Source: Bog-473 sp963809715 (GTDB lineage: Bacteria; Actinomycetota; Acidimicrobiia; Acidimicrobiales; RAAP-2). From it: a DNA stretch of 64,000 bases. The DNA is taken from the NCBI GenBank assembly GCA_963809715.1, contig CAWEKO010000009.1, forward strand, positions 186,001-250,000, given 5' to 3'. Position 1 is the stretch's first letter. The number at the start of each line of letters is the position of its first letter. The notes below the pieces were generated by a model. That model was not told the DNA's origin. It made no database searches and saw only the letters and a list, made by a program, of their open reading frames with translations. Position numbers and translations under genes: made by a program. Below are positions 52,942-63,088 of this stretch, in pieces.

Positions 52942-54522
52942 TCAGGGGGTGTTGCCAGTGCCGCCGGTACCGCCCGAGTTGCCGAACCCGGGGAACCCTC
53001 CCCCGCCGAAGGGGTTGGTGGTGGAGCCACCGGACGGTTGCTGCTGCGCTTGGGACTGGCTGCCCAGCGTCGCCGTCGTCGTGCGCTTGCTGTTGCCGAC
53101 GTAGTAGGTGATCGAGATCTGCTGGCCCGACTTGTACTTCTGAACGGTGTTCTGCAGGGTCTCAGCCGACGTGATGGGGGTGCCGTTGATGTCGACGATG
53201 ACGTCGCCTTGGACCAGTCCGGCGTTGGCGGCCGGGGACCCCGAGACGACGCTGAGCACGACGGCGCCCTGAGTCGGGGTGAAGCCGTACTGCTGGCGCA
53301 GGGCCGGGGTGAGGGTGCTGATGTCCACGCCGAGATAGCCGCCGCCCTTCCCGCTCTGACCGCCCTTCTCGAGCTGGGGCAGCAGCGACTCGACCGAGGC
53401 GATCGGGATGGCGAAGCCGATGTTCTGTGAGCTGGTCCCGTCGCCCGACGTCCCGGCGACCGCAGTGTTCATGCCGATGACCTGGCCCGACGTGTCGATG
53501 AGCGGTCCGCCCGAGTTGCCCGGGTTGATGGCGGCATCAGTCTGGATCAGGTTCTGCAGGTTCTCGGCCGCCGTGCCGGCGCCGCCGGCGGTGACGGAGC
53601 GGCCGAGGGCCGACACGATGCCCTGGGTCACCGTCGGTGTCCCCGCGGCGAGACCGAGCGCATTGCCGATGGCCACGACGGCATCACCCACGACGGCCTT
53701 GGACGAGTTGCCGAAGGTGACGGTGGGCGCGTTGGTGGCGTTGTCGATCTTGAGCAGAGCCACGTCTTTGCTCTGGTCGTAGCCGATCAGCGTCGTCGGG
53801 AGGGCCTTGGTCTGGCCGTACTCGGTGACCGTGATGGTTCCGCTGTTGCCGTTGTCGACGTAGAGCTCGATCACGTGGTTGTTGGTGACCACCTCGCCGC
53901 TGGAGGTGACGATCATGCCGGTGCCCTCGTCCTCGTTGCCCTGGGACTTGACGTCGATGGAGACGACGGCGGGGATCACCTTGCTCACCAGCTGCGGAAT
54001 GGTGACGTTGCCGCTCAGCACCGCGGCCCCGGGTGTGGCGGCGCTCTCGTGGATCGTGAAGCCGGTGCTCGAGCCGTTGTTGGAGTTGTCCGCGATGGCG
54101 GTGACTCCGGCGCCCACCAGGCCACCGATGACGGCGGCGACGATGGCGACCGGGAGCCAGACCCGTGACCTCTTGGCGCCGCGGGGCTTCGCGGCCGCGA
54201 CGGGTGGGGCGAACTGGGCGGTGCTCTCGGGCGGTGGTGGGTAGGCGAAGGGATGGTCTTCGGTACCGCTCGCTGTCGGCGACTGCGTCGGTGGGGGGTA
54301 GAGCGGAGGCGGGGGTGGTGGCGCTCCCGCCTCACCGAGCCCGGACTGCCCCAGCGGGGGTGTGGGGTCCGGTTGGGGCGGTGTGGCGTCGCCGCCCATC
54401 GGTGCCGTCGGCTCTTCGGCCGCCGTCGACTCTCCCGGCGTCGGGTCGACCCCCAGCGTCGCCGGGGATCCAGGTTCACCGGCCACGGACGCGGGCCCTG
54501 GCTGCTCGCTGTCCTCGCTCAT
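52942..54522 (-). CDS. S1C-family serine protease (HtrA/DegP type), membrane-anchored
   Basis: 526 residues. Proline-rich acidic cytoplasmic arm (1-115), one helix (WLPVAIVAAVIGGLVGAGVTAI, about 122-143), protease domain with catalytic His216 (TNNHVI), Asp253 (SKDVALLKI) and Ser337 (NPGNSGGPL), then one PDZ domain (YLGVDISTLTPALRQQYGF to about 490). The end is NPFGGGGFPGFGNSGGTG, again Gly/Phe-rich like the exporter proteins 1.5 kb away. Acts in protein quality control outside the membrane. Start has AGGAGGAATC upstream. Confidence 0.94.
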   Translation of the reverse strand: MSEDSEQPGPASVAGEPGSPATLGVDPTPGESTAAEEPTAPMGGDATPPQPDPTPPLGQSGLGEAGAPPPPPPLYPPPTQSPTASGTEDHPFAYPPPPESTAQFAPPVAAAKPRGAKRSRVWLPVAIVAAVIGGLVGAGVTAIADNSNNGSSTGFTIHESAATPGAAVLSGNVTIPQLVSKVIPAVVSIDVKSQGNEDEGTGMIVTSSGEVVTNNHVIELYVDNGNSGTITVTEYGQTKALPTTLIGYDQSKDVALLKIDNATNAPTVTFGNSSKAVVGDAVVAIGNALGLAAGTPTVTQGIVSALGRSVTAGGAGTAAENLQNLIQTDAAINPGNSGGPLIDTSGQVIGMNTAVAGTSGDGTSSQNIGFAIPIASVESLLPQLEKGGQSGKGGGYLGVDISTLTPALRQQYGFTPTQGAVVLSVVSGSPAANAGLVQGDVIVDINGTPITSAETLQNTVQKYKSGQQISITYYVGNSKRTTTATLGSQSQAQQQPSGGSTTNPFGGGGFPGFGNSGGTGGTGNTP

Positions 54523-54674
54523 GCTCGATTCCTCCTGAGGGGCGTGGTGCGTCGGTCGTGCACCGGGCGAAGGTGCTGCACGGCAGGAGCAGGACGGACG
54601 CCTCCGGCCGACGGCCGTTCCATGTTAGGGGACGCCGTTCTGCACCCGGTATCGGGTCCTCGTGCTCGGCGAGG

Positions 54675-54680
54675 TAGCGT
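54675..54680 (+). promoter_or_regulatory. -10 box (TAGCGT)
   Basis: TAGCGT ends 9 bases before ATG 54690; no Shine-Dalgarno sequence between. Confidence 0.45.
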
Positions 54681-54689
54681 GTCCGCCGC

Positions 54690-56009
54690 ATGTCCCGCCG
54701 TATTGACATCGAGTTGACAAGCCAAACGGGCGATGGGTCCTGGACCTGGCGCGCCGCGGGTGCCCGCCAGCCCAAGGGCACGGTTGACGCGTCGCTGGTG
54801 CCACCGGGCGAGAAGGTGGGCACCGTCCTGCAGGCCACGGTGGATACCGGGCTCGAGGGCATCGAGATCCTTTCCCTGACCCAGACCAAGCCGGCCCGGT
54901 CGCCCGAGAAGGTCGAGGGGCGCATCGAGGTCAAGGGCACGCCCCGGCGTGCACCCGACGTGTCGGTGATCCTGGCCCCCGGATCCGGCAAGCGGCGCCG
55001 TGACGACGATGGCGAGCGCCGGGGCGGTGGGCGCCGTGGCGACACAGGGGACGACGGAGGTCGGCGCGAGCGCTCGAGGAGCGGGAGCGGAGGCGGCGCG
55101 GGCCGTGGGAGCGGAGGCGGCGCGGGCCGTGGGACCGGGAGCGGCGGGGGCGCCGGCAATGGAAGCGGGAGCGGCACGCGTCGTCCGGGAGGTCGCCGTC
55201 CGGGCGACGGCGAGGGGCGTCCGGGTCGGGGCGAGCGGCCGGCCATGCCCACGTCGACGACGTACCGCAACGCCATGCTGGCCACGCTCCGACCCGAGCA
55301 GATTCCCGTGGCCGAGCAGCTGCTGCGCGGCGGGATTCAGGCCGTCCGCCAGGCCATCAACGACCAGAACACGGCGGCCAAGGCCAGCGGCAAGCCGCCC
55401 GTCGCCGGCGACGCGCTCGTGGCCATGGCCGAGGAGCTGCTCCCCGTCGTGCGCCTGGCCGAGTGGAAGGACCGGGCCAGCGTCGCGCAGACGGCGGGCA
55501 AGGAGTACCGACTGCGCGAGTTGAGAGCCGTAGTGACGGCATCGCGCACGCTCACCCTCGACGAAGAGGGCCGGGCCACGGCCAAAGCGCTTCAGGAGTC
55601 GCTCGAGCAGCGCACCGCCGCGCTGCGGGAGGAGTGGCTGGCCCGTATGACGAACGCGATCAAAGACGGGCGGGTGCACCAGGCCATCGAGGCCTCGATC
55701 CGGCCACCCGAGCCCGGGACCCGTCTCCCGGCCGATCTCGCCGTGCGCCTGGCCGCCGCGGCGGGCGAGGCCATGTCGGCCGACAAGGCGCCCGAGGAGT
55801 GGATGCAGCTGCTCGACGTCGTGGTGGCCTCTCCGGTCCGCCGGACGGTGAAGCCGGCCGGGATCCCCGACGACGAGGTGGCCCGTCAGGCGGCCCGCAA
55901 CGCCGCCGGTTCGGTGCCGGCCCTGGCCAAGCTGCTCGGCCTGAAGATCCCGCCACCCCCGCCACGTCGGGTCAACACCGAGCGCCGCTTCAGTCCAACC
56001 GGCGGCTGA
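54690..56009 (+). CDS. Gly/Arg-rich protein with helical C-terminal domain, function unknown
   Basis: 439 residues. Residues 1-100 look like a small beta domain (IDIELTSQTGDGSWTWRAAG, then GTVDASLVPPGEKVGTVLQATVD). Residues about 105-185 are a disordered Arg/Gly/Asp stretch with a tandem 8-residue repeat GSGGGAGR. Residues about 188-425 are helical: TYRNAMLATLRPEQIPVAEQLL, ALVAMAEELLPVVRLAEW, SLEQRTAALREEWLARM. Arg/Gly tracts often bind RNA, which is only an inference here. It ends convergently, overlapping the GNAT gene by 20 bases. Confidence 0.8.
   Translation: MSRRIDIELTSQTGDGSWTWRAAGARQPKGTVDASLVPPGEKVGTVLQATVDTGLEGIEILSLTQTKPARSPEKVEGRIEVKGTPRRAPDVSVILAPGSGKRRRDDDGERRGGGRRGDTGDDGGRRERSRSGSGGGAGRGSGGGAGRGTGSGGGAGNGSGSGTRRPGGRRPGDGEGRPGRGERPAMPTSTTYRNAMLATLRPEQIPVAEQLLRGGIQAVRQAINDQNTAAKASGKPPVAGDALVAMAEELLPVVRLAEWKDRASVAQTAGKEYRLRELRAVVTASRTLTLDEEGRATAKALQESLEQRTAALREEWLARMTNAIKDGRVHQAIEASIRPPEPGTRLPADLAVRLAAAAGEAMSADKAPEEWMQLLDVVVASPVRRTVKPAGIPDDEVARQAARNAAGSVPALAKLLGLKIPPPPPRRVNTERRFSPTGG
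55083..55130 (+). repeat. 24-base tandem duplication
   Basis: Two identical 24-base units lie head to tail, encoding two copies of an eight-residue Gly/Ser/Ala/Arg block in the preceding gene; the frame is preserved. Confidence 0.85.
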
Positions 56010-56445
56010 GCGTCAGCAGCCGGGCCGTGAACCCGGCCGCTTCGAGGCGCTGCTTGGTCTGACGATCACCCGGGAGGGCCAGCGCGTCGACGTCGGTGCA
56101 CCCGTGGTCCCGGCCCCACACCACCGCCGCCTCCATCAGGGAACTTCCGACACCGACACCACGGGCGTCCGGCTCGACGTAGCAGCACTCGATCAGCCCG
56201 CTCACCCGTCCGGCCACCGGCTCGGCCGCCAGGCTCACGGCAAGGAGCCCCACCACGGCTCCCTCGTACTCGCCGACGAACAGCCCGGTCCGGGGGTCGT
56301 TCCAGCGCTCGAGGAGGCTTTCCGTCGTCTCCCGGCCCAGCAGGGCCGCTCCGCCCCGCATGGCCCGAGCTCCGTCCCGGCCCTCGTCGAGCAGACGGGC
56401 GCAGGCCGCCCGATCGTCCGCCTCGGCCAGTCGGGCACGCTCCAC
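55990..56445 (-). CDS. GNAT-family N-acetyltransferase
   Basis: 151 residues from GTG 56445. ARLAEADDRAACARLLDEGRD at the start, GLFVGEYEGAVVGLLAVSL, the acetyl-CoA strand and loop CCYVEPDARGVGVGSSLMEAAVVWGRDHGC, and QTKQRLEAAGF. Normal GNAT length; substrate unknown. It lies 5 bases after the upstream gene on the same strand and probably belongs to the DUF4193 operon. Confidence 0.88.
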   Translation of the reverse strand: MERARLAEADDRAACARLLDEGRDGARAMRGGAALLGRETTESLLERWNDPRTGLFVGEYEGAVVGLLAVSLAAEPVAGRVSGLIECCYVEPDARGVGVGSSLMEAAVVWGRDHGCTDVDALALPGDRQTKQRLEAAGFTARLLTLSRRLD

Positions 56446-56450
56446 TGCCG

Positions 56451-57035
56451 TTACTCGCCCGCTGCGGCCGCCGGCCCCTCCTCGAGGAGCTGGGTGGCCC
56501 GGTTCAAGATGGTCCGGCGGTTCCGGGTCGAGGCCTCGTAGCGCTGGACAGCGAGCAGCTCGTCGGGACCCAGACTCGCCAGGCGACGCACCACCTGGGA
56601 GGCGCTCAACGTGTCGTAGTCGGCGAGGGCACCCTCGAGGATGGCCACAGCGGCCGGATCCGATGGCGGCGGCAACAGGTCGTCCGTCGACGTGGGACGG
56701 TGCGACGGCTTGCGCCCACGATCCCGCCCGCCGCCGTCGCGCCCCACCGAAGACTCCTGTCCCCGCTCGGACGCTTCAGCGTCGGCCACGTCGTCGTTCA
56801 TCCCGTGCAGCACCTCGTCGAGGCGCTCGGACAGTTGCCGCTGTCCCCGGGTCACGACGAAGCGACCGACGATCCTGGCGTTGCCGAGTTGGATCTGCAC
56901 CCGCCGCCGCCCCTTGTCGACGAGCTCGGGCAGTTCCTCGGCCAGCGTCACCGCCATACCGACGGGCGCGAACACAATCACGTCCAGGGTCCGCCGCAGG
57001 ATCCTGTCGGCGTCCGCCGGCGTATCCTCAGACAC
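56451..57035 (-). CDS. Conserved actinobacterial protein of unknown function
   Basis: 194 residues. N-terminal part LRRTLDVIVFAPVGMAVTLAEELPELVDKGRRRVQIQLGNAR could be a membrane-associated helix with a following strand. A charged linker (about 90-120) leads to a C-terminal helical hairpin: ALADYDTLSASQVVRRLASLGPDELLAVQRYEASTRNRRTIL, a motif seen in many high-GC Gram-positive proteins. GTG 57035 overlaps the DUF4193 gene by 8 bases. Function unknown. Confidence 0.8.
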   Translation of the reverse strand: MSEDTPADADRILRRTLDVIVFAPVGMAVTLAEELPELVDKGRRRVQIQLGNARIVGRFVVTRGQRQLSERLDEVLHGMNDDVADAEASERGQESSVGRDGGGRDRGRKPSHRPTSTDDLLPPPSDPAAVAILEGALADYDTLSASQVVRRLASLGPDELLAVQRYEASTRNRRTILNRATQLLEEGPAAAAGE

Positions 57036-57537
57036 AATCCCGGCAGAGCATGCTCTTCTTGTCGGCCAGCTGGCTCGGGTGTTTCACGAGGAAGCACGAG
57101 CGACACACGAACTCGTCGGGCTGCTTGGGCAGCACCCGCTCGTTGCCCTCGGTCTTGTCCTCCTGGTCGGCCGCCTCCTCGTCCTCGGGCTCGTCCTCGA
57201 CGACCAGGCGCTCCTTGAGGATCACGTCCAGACTGGCCTCGACGTCCTCGTCGTCGGGCTCCTCTTCCTCTTCCTCGTCGTCGCCCTCTCCGCTCTTCTC
57301 GACCACCGCGGCCGGTGAAGGCGTCAGGACCTCGACCTCGACCTCGTCCTCTTCCTCCTCGTCGTCGACATCGACGACGACGTCAGCATCCTCGTCGTCG
57401 GCCGCCAGGACGTCTTCTTCGTCGAGTCCCTCCAGGTCGTCGTCGTCCAGTTCGAGGTCCTCGTCGAGACCCGCCTCCGGGGCATCGGGGCTCTCTGCCT
57501 CGACTTCTTCGGTCTTGGCCTTCTTCTTGGTCGCCAT
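57028..57537 (-). CDS. DUF4193 family zinc-ribbon protein
   Basis: 169 residues. A very acidic, mostly disordered body (DLDD and EEED runs, about 10-130) ends in a small zinc ribbon VCRSCFLVKHPSQLADKKSMLCRDC with two CxxC pairs. The C-terminal ribbon and the MATKKKAKTEE start are typical of the DUF4193 family restricted to Actinomycetota; its role is unknown. ATG 57537 is preceded by TATGCT 10 bases upstream. The gene leads a three-gene minus-strand operon. Confidence 0.9.
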   Translation of the reverse strand: MATKKKAKTEEVEAESPDAPEAGLDEDLELDDDDLEGLDEEDVLAADDEDADVVVDVDDEEEEDEVEVEVLTPSPAAVVEKSGEGDDEEEEEEPDDEDVEASLDVILKERLVVEDEPEDEEAADQEDKTEGNERVLPKQPDEFVCRSCFLVKHPSQLADKKSMLCRDCV

Positions 57538-57547
57538 GTCGCGCCGG

Positions 57548-57553
57548 AGCATA
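57548..57553 (-). promoter_or_regulatory. -10 box (TATGCT) of the DUF4193 gene
   Basis: TATGCT on the minus strand ends 10 bases before ATG 57537. Confidence 0.4.
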
Positions 57554-57604
57554 GACGGTCCCGCGGGCGTTTCGATCGCTCCTACAGGGGTGTGACGGGC
57601 GGGC

Positions 57605-57685
57605 GGGCCCTGGGGTCTTTGGCGCCATCTCGCAGGCCTGGACCTGCCAGGCACGCAACACGTTCTCTACTCGACCCCCAGGGCC
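57605..57685. repeat. Long imperfect inverted repeat with inner hairpin
   Basis: GGGCCCTGGGGTC (57605-57617) can pair with GACCCCCAGGGCC (57673-57685), one bulged base. The enclosed 55 bases contain GCCTGG-ACCT-GCCAGGC. The element lies alone in 300 bases of intergenic DNA between thyX and the DUF4193 gene, has no T tract, and no coding frame of note. A structured RNA is possible. Confidence 0.55.
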
Positions 57686-57836
57686 TACCACCGCCGCTCA
57701 CAGCACATCCCACCCTTGCCGCATCTGCGGCGTGTGAACGGGCGTCGGGACTGGGCCGTACATTACGCAAGCTTGGGGTGGGCCCGTCAAGGAGAATAAG
57801 CGGCCTCTAACCAGGGAGAACGAGGGTATTTCCTGG

Positions 57837-59471
<1,635 letters not shown>

Positions 59472-59480
59472 GCCCGGGTA

Positions 59481-59486
59481 ACGATA
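59481..59486 (-). promoter_or_regulatory. -10 box (TATCGT) of the thyX-like gene
   Basis: TATCGT on the minus strand ends 9 bases before ATG 59471. Confidence 0.5.
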
Positions 59487-59536
59487 GAACGGGGCTGACT
59501 CAGCTGTGGCGGATGGGCCTCGTCGCGGGTGGGGCC

Positions 59537-61690
59537 TCAGCCCGAGGGCAGCCCGCCCGCCACCACGCCGCGAACCAGCTGGTCCACGGCCTCCCGGGCG
59601 GCGGCGGCCACGTCCGGGTCCTCGGCCGTGTGCGAGACCTGCTGGGCCAGGTCGGCCACCGACTTCATGGTCCGCACGAAGTCCCCCGGGGCCAGGTCGC
59701 CGGCGTCACGGGCCGCCACGGCCAGGGCGGTCGAGAAGGAGGCCCCGCGGACCCAGGACGCCACGGCCGTGGCCAGGCCGGGCGCCACCTGGCGCGTCCG
59801 GGGCACCAGGTGCGCCTCTTCGATCGTCCGGATCCGCTCGGCCATGGAGGTCACCGCCTCGCAGCGCCGGGAGAGCTCGAGTGTGCGCTTGTCGCCCAGG
59901 CGGTCCTGGAGCTGGGCCCGGCGCGACCCGCGCCCCCGGCCGGGCCCACTCCCATGGCCGTGGCCGTGGCCGTGGCCGTGGCCCGGCAACCGCCGGGCTC
60001 GTCGGGGCTCGAAGACGACCGAGGACAGCACGCCCGCCAGCACCGAGGGCTCGGCTCCGGCCAGGACGTCGCTGCCCAGGGCCTCGGCCACCAGCAGGTC
60101 GGCCTCGTGGTAGATCCGCGACAAGCGCCGACCGGCCGGGGTGAGGCTCCAGCCGTCGACGTACCCCAGCTCGCCCAGGACGGCCAGGCGATGCCCCAGC
60201 TGGCGGCTGAGCAGCTCGGGTTTGCGGGCCTGCCACTGGGCGAAGGAACGGTGGAGCACCTCGTTGGCCGTCTCCCGATCGAACCGTGAGACCAGGTTGA
60301 CGGCCAGGTTGTAGGTGGGCCGGAAGGCCGAGCGCAGATCCGGAGGTGCTGCGGCGGCCACCCGGGCCGCCTCGGCGAAGGTCGTCTCGTTCGACCACGA
60401 GACCACGGCGTGACCCTCCTCATCGAGCCCACGGCGGCCGGCCCGGCCGGTGAGCTGGAGGTACTCGCCCGAGGTCAATGTCGCCCGCCCTGCGCCGCCG
60501 TACTTGGAGAAGCGCTCGATCACCACCGAGCGTGCCGGCATGTTGATCCCGAGCGAGAGCGTCTCGGTGGCGAACACCACCTTGAGCAATCCGGCGGCGA
60601 AGCACTCCTCGACCGTCTCCCGGAACACAGGCACCATGCCGGCGTGGTGGGCGGCCACGCCGCGCTCGAGGGCCTCGAGCCATTCGTCGTAGCCGAGCAC
60701 CGCCAGGTCCTCGTCGTTGAGTGGCTCCACCCTCCGCTCGGCCACGGTGCGGATGGCCGTCCGCTCGTGGGCGTCAGTCAGGCGGACGCCGTCGCGCATC
60801 ACCTGGCGCACGGCGTCGTCGCAGGCGGCCCGGGAGAAGATGAACACGATCACCGGCAGCATGTCGGCCTGGTCGAGCTCGTCGATCATCTCGGTGCGCA
60901 GAGGGGCCCGGAACGGGAGACGAGGGCCCCTCCCCCGCGATTGCCAGTGGCCCACCCGGCCGTGCAGGGCCCGGCGCACCATCTGGTCGATGCGCTGGCC
61001 TTCGCCACCCGGTTTGCCGTTCCGCTGCAGCAGGGGCAGCAGCTGTGTCTCGTCGTCCTCGCGCCGGTGCACCGCGAAGTGGTGGCGCAGGACGATCGGC
61101 CGCTCCCGTTCGACGATGACCGCCGTGTCGCCGCGCACCGAGCGCAGCCACCCGCCGAGCTCGTCGGCGTTGTTCACGGTGGCCGAGAGACACACGAAGC
61201 GGATCTCGGGAGGCGAGAGCACGAGGACCTCTTCCCACACGCCACCCCGGTACGGGTCCTGGAGGAAGTGCACTTCGTCGAGGACGACGGTATGCAGGGC
61301 TTCGAGCAGGTCGGATCCGGCCAGCAGCATGTTGCGCAGGACCTCGGTCGTCATGACCACCACGGGCGCCCGGGGCCGCACCGTGGAGTCGCCCGTGAGC
61401 AGGCCGACATGGTCCTCGCCGTAGGTGGCCACGAGCTCGGCGAACTTCTGGTTCGAGAGGGCCTTGAGCGGCGTCGTGTAGAAGGCCTTGCCCCGCGCCG
61501 CCAGGGCACGGTGGACGGCGTAGGCCGCGACCAGCGTCTTCCCCGAGCCGGTCGGGGCGGAGACGAGGACGGACTGGTCGGCATCGAGGCAGCGCAAGGC
61601 GTGTTGTTGGAAGTCGTCGAGAACGAACGGGAGGCTCCCCTCGAACTCCGCCAGGCCGCCCGATTGGACCGGCCACCGGAACGTGGTCAA
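59537..61690 (-). CDS. helY: DEAD/DEAH-box RNA helicase, HelY (Ski2/Mtr4-like)
   Basis: 717 residues. Helicase motifs in order: FVLDDFQQHALRCL, Walker A SAPTGSGKTLVAAY, TPLKALSNQK, VVLDEVHFLQDPYRGGVWEE (DEVH box), CLSATVNN, then VIVFIFSRAACDDAV, GVAAHHAGMVPVFRE, FATETLSLGINMPA and QLTGRAGRRGLD. The C-terminal region holds a (Gly-His)5 insert encoded by a 6-base repeat. TTG 61690 overlaps the tatC stop as TTGA and is taken as the start, since no better codon lies close to the motif Q region. The position after tatC matches mycobacteria. Confidence 0.92.
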   Translation of the reverse strand: MTTFRWPVQSGGLAEFEGSLPFVLDDFQQHALRCLDADQSVLVSAPTGSGKTLVAAYAVHRALAARGKAFYTTPLKALSNQKFAELVATYGEDHVGLLTGDSTVRPRAPVVVMTTEVLRNMLLAGSDLLEALHTVVLDEVHFLQDPYRGGVWEEVLVLSPPEIRFVCLSATVNNADELGGWLRSVRGDTAVIVERERPIVLRHHFAVHRREDDETQLLPLLQRNGKPGGEGQRIDQMVRRALHGRVGHWQSRGRGPRLPFRAPLRTEMIDELDQADMLPVIVFIFSRAACDDAVRQVMRDGVRLTDAHERTAIRTVAERRVEPLNDEDLAVLGYDEWLEALERGVAAHHAGMVPVFRETVEECFAAGLLKVVFATETLSLGINMPARSVVIERFSKYGGAGRATLTSGEYLQLTGRAGRRGLDEEGHAVVSWSNETTFAEAARVAAAAPPDLRSAFRPTYNLAVNLVSRFDRETANEVLHRSFAQWQARKPELLSRQLGHRLAVLGELGYVDGWSLTPAGRRLSRIYHEADLLVAEALGSDVLAGAEPSVLAGVLSSVVFEPRRARRLPGHGHGHGHGHGSGPGRGRGSRRAQLQDRLGDKRTLELSRRCEAVTSMAERIRTIEEAHLVPRTRQVAPGLATAVASWVRGASFSTALAVAARDAGDLAPGDFVRTMKSVADLAQQVSHTAEDPDVAAAAREAVDQLVRGVVAGGLPSG
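59955..59983 (-). repeat. Hexanucleotide repeat encoding (Gly-His)5 in helY
   Basis: About five copies of ggccac (minus strand) encode alternating Gly and His; the frame is not affected by copy number. Confidence 0.8.
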
Positions 61691-62490
61691 CGCCCGAGCA
61701 GCTTCCCGATACCGATGGAAATGAAATAGAAGAAGATGAGCGGGAGGGCCAGGGCAAGCATGGAGAAGGGATCCGAGCTCGGGGTGAACACGGCGGCGAT
61801 GACCACGATGATGATGACGGCCCAACGCCAGGCCTTGAGCAAGCGGGCCGGTGTCACGACCCGGGCCAGTTCGAGCGAGACCAGGACGACCGGGAACTCG
61901 AAGGTCAACCCGAAAAGGGTCATCATCAAAATGATCAATCCCAGGTACGGGATGGGGTCGTAGATGGACACCAGATTCGGTCCACCGACCGCCTTCAAGA
62001 AGCCGAGCGCGTGCGGCAGCGTCTCGTAGGCGGTGGCCGCTCCGAGCAGGAAGAGGACGAACGAGCTCAGGACGAAGGGTATGGCGTAGCGCCGCTCCGA
62101 CGCCTTGAGACCGGGCGTCACGAACCGCCAGATCTGGAAGAGGATGATCGGTGAGGCAAGCACGAGACCACCGAACACGGCAATCTTCACCCGCAAGGAC
62201 AGCCCGTCGAGCGGTGACGTGACGAAGAGATTGCAGGTCCCGCCGCTGGCGACGATGAAGGAGCTGCCGTTGCTGGTGTGGTGCTTGGTCGACGCGGTGA
62301 CGCTGCACAGCGGCCGCAGGAGGAAATGCAGGATCGGTTCGTAGGCGAACACGGCGATGGTCGCGGCCACGACGAAGGAGACCACGCAGATGATGACCCG
62401 ATAGCGCAGCTCGCCCAGGTGCTCGCCCAGCGTCATGTCGTCGGGCGTGGGACGGTGCTTGCGTTTCGCCCCGAACGGAAGGGAGACCAT
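61687..62490 (-). CDS. tatC: Twin-arginine translocase subunit TatC
   Basis: 267 residues with six helices. Recognises twin-arginine signal peptides in the membrane. The start MTLGEHLGELRYRVIICVVSFV is typical, with the conserved H-L-x-E-L-R. Further: SPLDGLSLRVKIAVFGGLVLASPIILFQIWRFVTPGLKASERRYAIPF and FGLTFEFPVVLVSLE. An extracytoplasmic insert (about 70-85) is somewhat longer than in E. coli. Located 11 bases after tatA, overlapping helY. Confidence 0.96.
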   Translation of the reverse strand: MVSLPFGAKRKHRPTPDDMTLGEHLGELRYRVIICVVSFVVAATIAVFAYEPILHFLLRPLCSVTASTKHHTSNGSSFIVASGGTCNLFVTSPLDGLSLRVKIAVFGGLVLASPIILFQIWRFVTPGLKASERRYAIPFVLSSFVLFLLGAATAYETLPHALGFLKAVGGPNLVSIYDPIPYLGLIILMMTLFGLTFEFPVVLVSLELARVVTPARLLKAWRWAVIIIVVIAAVFTPSSDPFSMLALALPLIFFYFISIGIGKLLGR

Positions 62491-62501
62491 GGTCCGGCCG
62501 A

Positions 62502-63065
62502 TCAGTTCAGACTGGGGTCACCCGGCACGATCACGTCCGGTGACCTCTGATCCGGTGTGACATCGGGCGGCGTGGCCGGCGAAGGTGAAGGTGAAGGTGA
62601 AGACGGAGCCGTGGGCGTGGCAGGAAATGTGGGCGCGGCCGTCGGCAATGTCGTATCCGCCGTCGGCGCCGCCTCGACGTCCTCGACCTCGGGGGGTACC
62701 GACCCATTCGGCAAAGACGGCGCATCGCCCCCGACGATGGCGGCAGGCTCCGTGGTCTCGCCGTCGGCCTGCTCCGGGACCGGGTCGTCGTCCACCTCGT
62801 CCACCTCGTCCACCTCGTCCGTCCCCATGTTCGAGAGGTGGTCGAGCAGGGCCGAGGGCGAACGGGCCAGCCGGGCGATCTCGGTCGTGGAGGGCAAGTC
62901 GGGCATGGAACTGCGCACCTCTGTCTCCATGCGGTGCCGGAACTCGTTGAAGGAGCGCCAGGCGCCGCCGACCTGACGTGCCACCTGTGGCAATTTGTCA
63001 GGACCGAGGAGGATGATCGCGACCACGGCGATCACCAGGAGCTTGGCCGGGTCCAGGTTCAGCAT
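62502..63065 (-). CDS. tatA: Sec-independent translocase protein TatA/TatB
   Basis: 187 residues. One N-terminal helix (LLVIAVVAIILLGPDKLPQVARQVG) with the conserved FG-like LG-P-D-K-L-P turn, then an amphipathic helix GGAWRSFNEFRHRME. The length and the Glu near the start of the helix are closer to TatB, and both names are possible. The rest is an acidic, then Pro/Ser/Thr-rich tail with VDEVDEVDDD and SPSPSPSPA encoded by short tandem repeats. It supplies the pore or bridging subunit to TatC. TAGAGT ends 9 bases before ATG. Confidence 0.9.
   Translation of the reverse strand: MLNLDPAKLLVIAVVAIILLGPDKLPQVARQVGGAWRSFNEFRHRMETEVRSSMPDLPSTTEIARLARSPSALLDHLSNMGTDEVDEVDEVDDDPVPEQADGETTEPAAIVGGDAPSLPNGSVPPEVEDVEAAPTADTTLPTAAPTFPATPTAPSSPSPSPSPATPPDVTPDQRSPDVIVPGDPSLN
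62581..62602 (-). repeat. Short tandem repeats in the tatA tail
   Basis: Here gaaggt (6 bases) repeats about three and a half times, and at 62790-62820 gtccacctc (9 bases) repeats about three and a half times. Both keep the frame and encode Ser-Pro and Val-Asp-Glu runs. Confidence 0.7.
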
Positions 63066-63074
63066 CTGCTGTCA

Positions 63075-63080
63075 ACTCTA
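63075..63080 (-). promoter_or_regulatory. -10 box (TAGAGT) of tatA
   Basis: TAGAGT on the minus strand ends 9 bases before ATG 63065, after the pafA stop, giving the tat-helY genes their own promoter. Confidence 0.5.
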
Positions 63081-63088
63081 CGAGGCCG

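Noticed and set aside
57605..57685. SRP RNA, 6S RNA or tmRNA in the structured element
   Set aside because: The conserved SRP tetraloop region, 6S central bubble and tmRNA tag features are not present.
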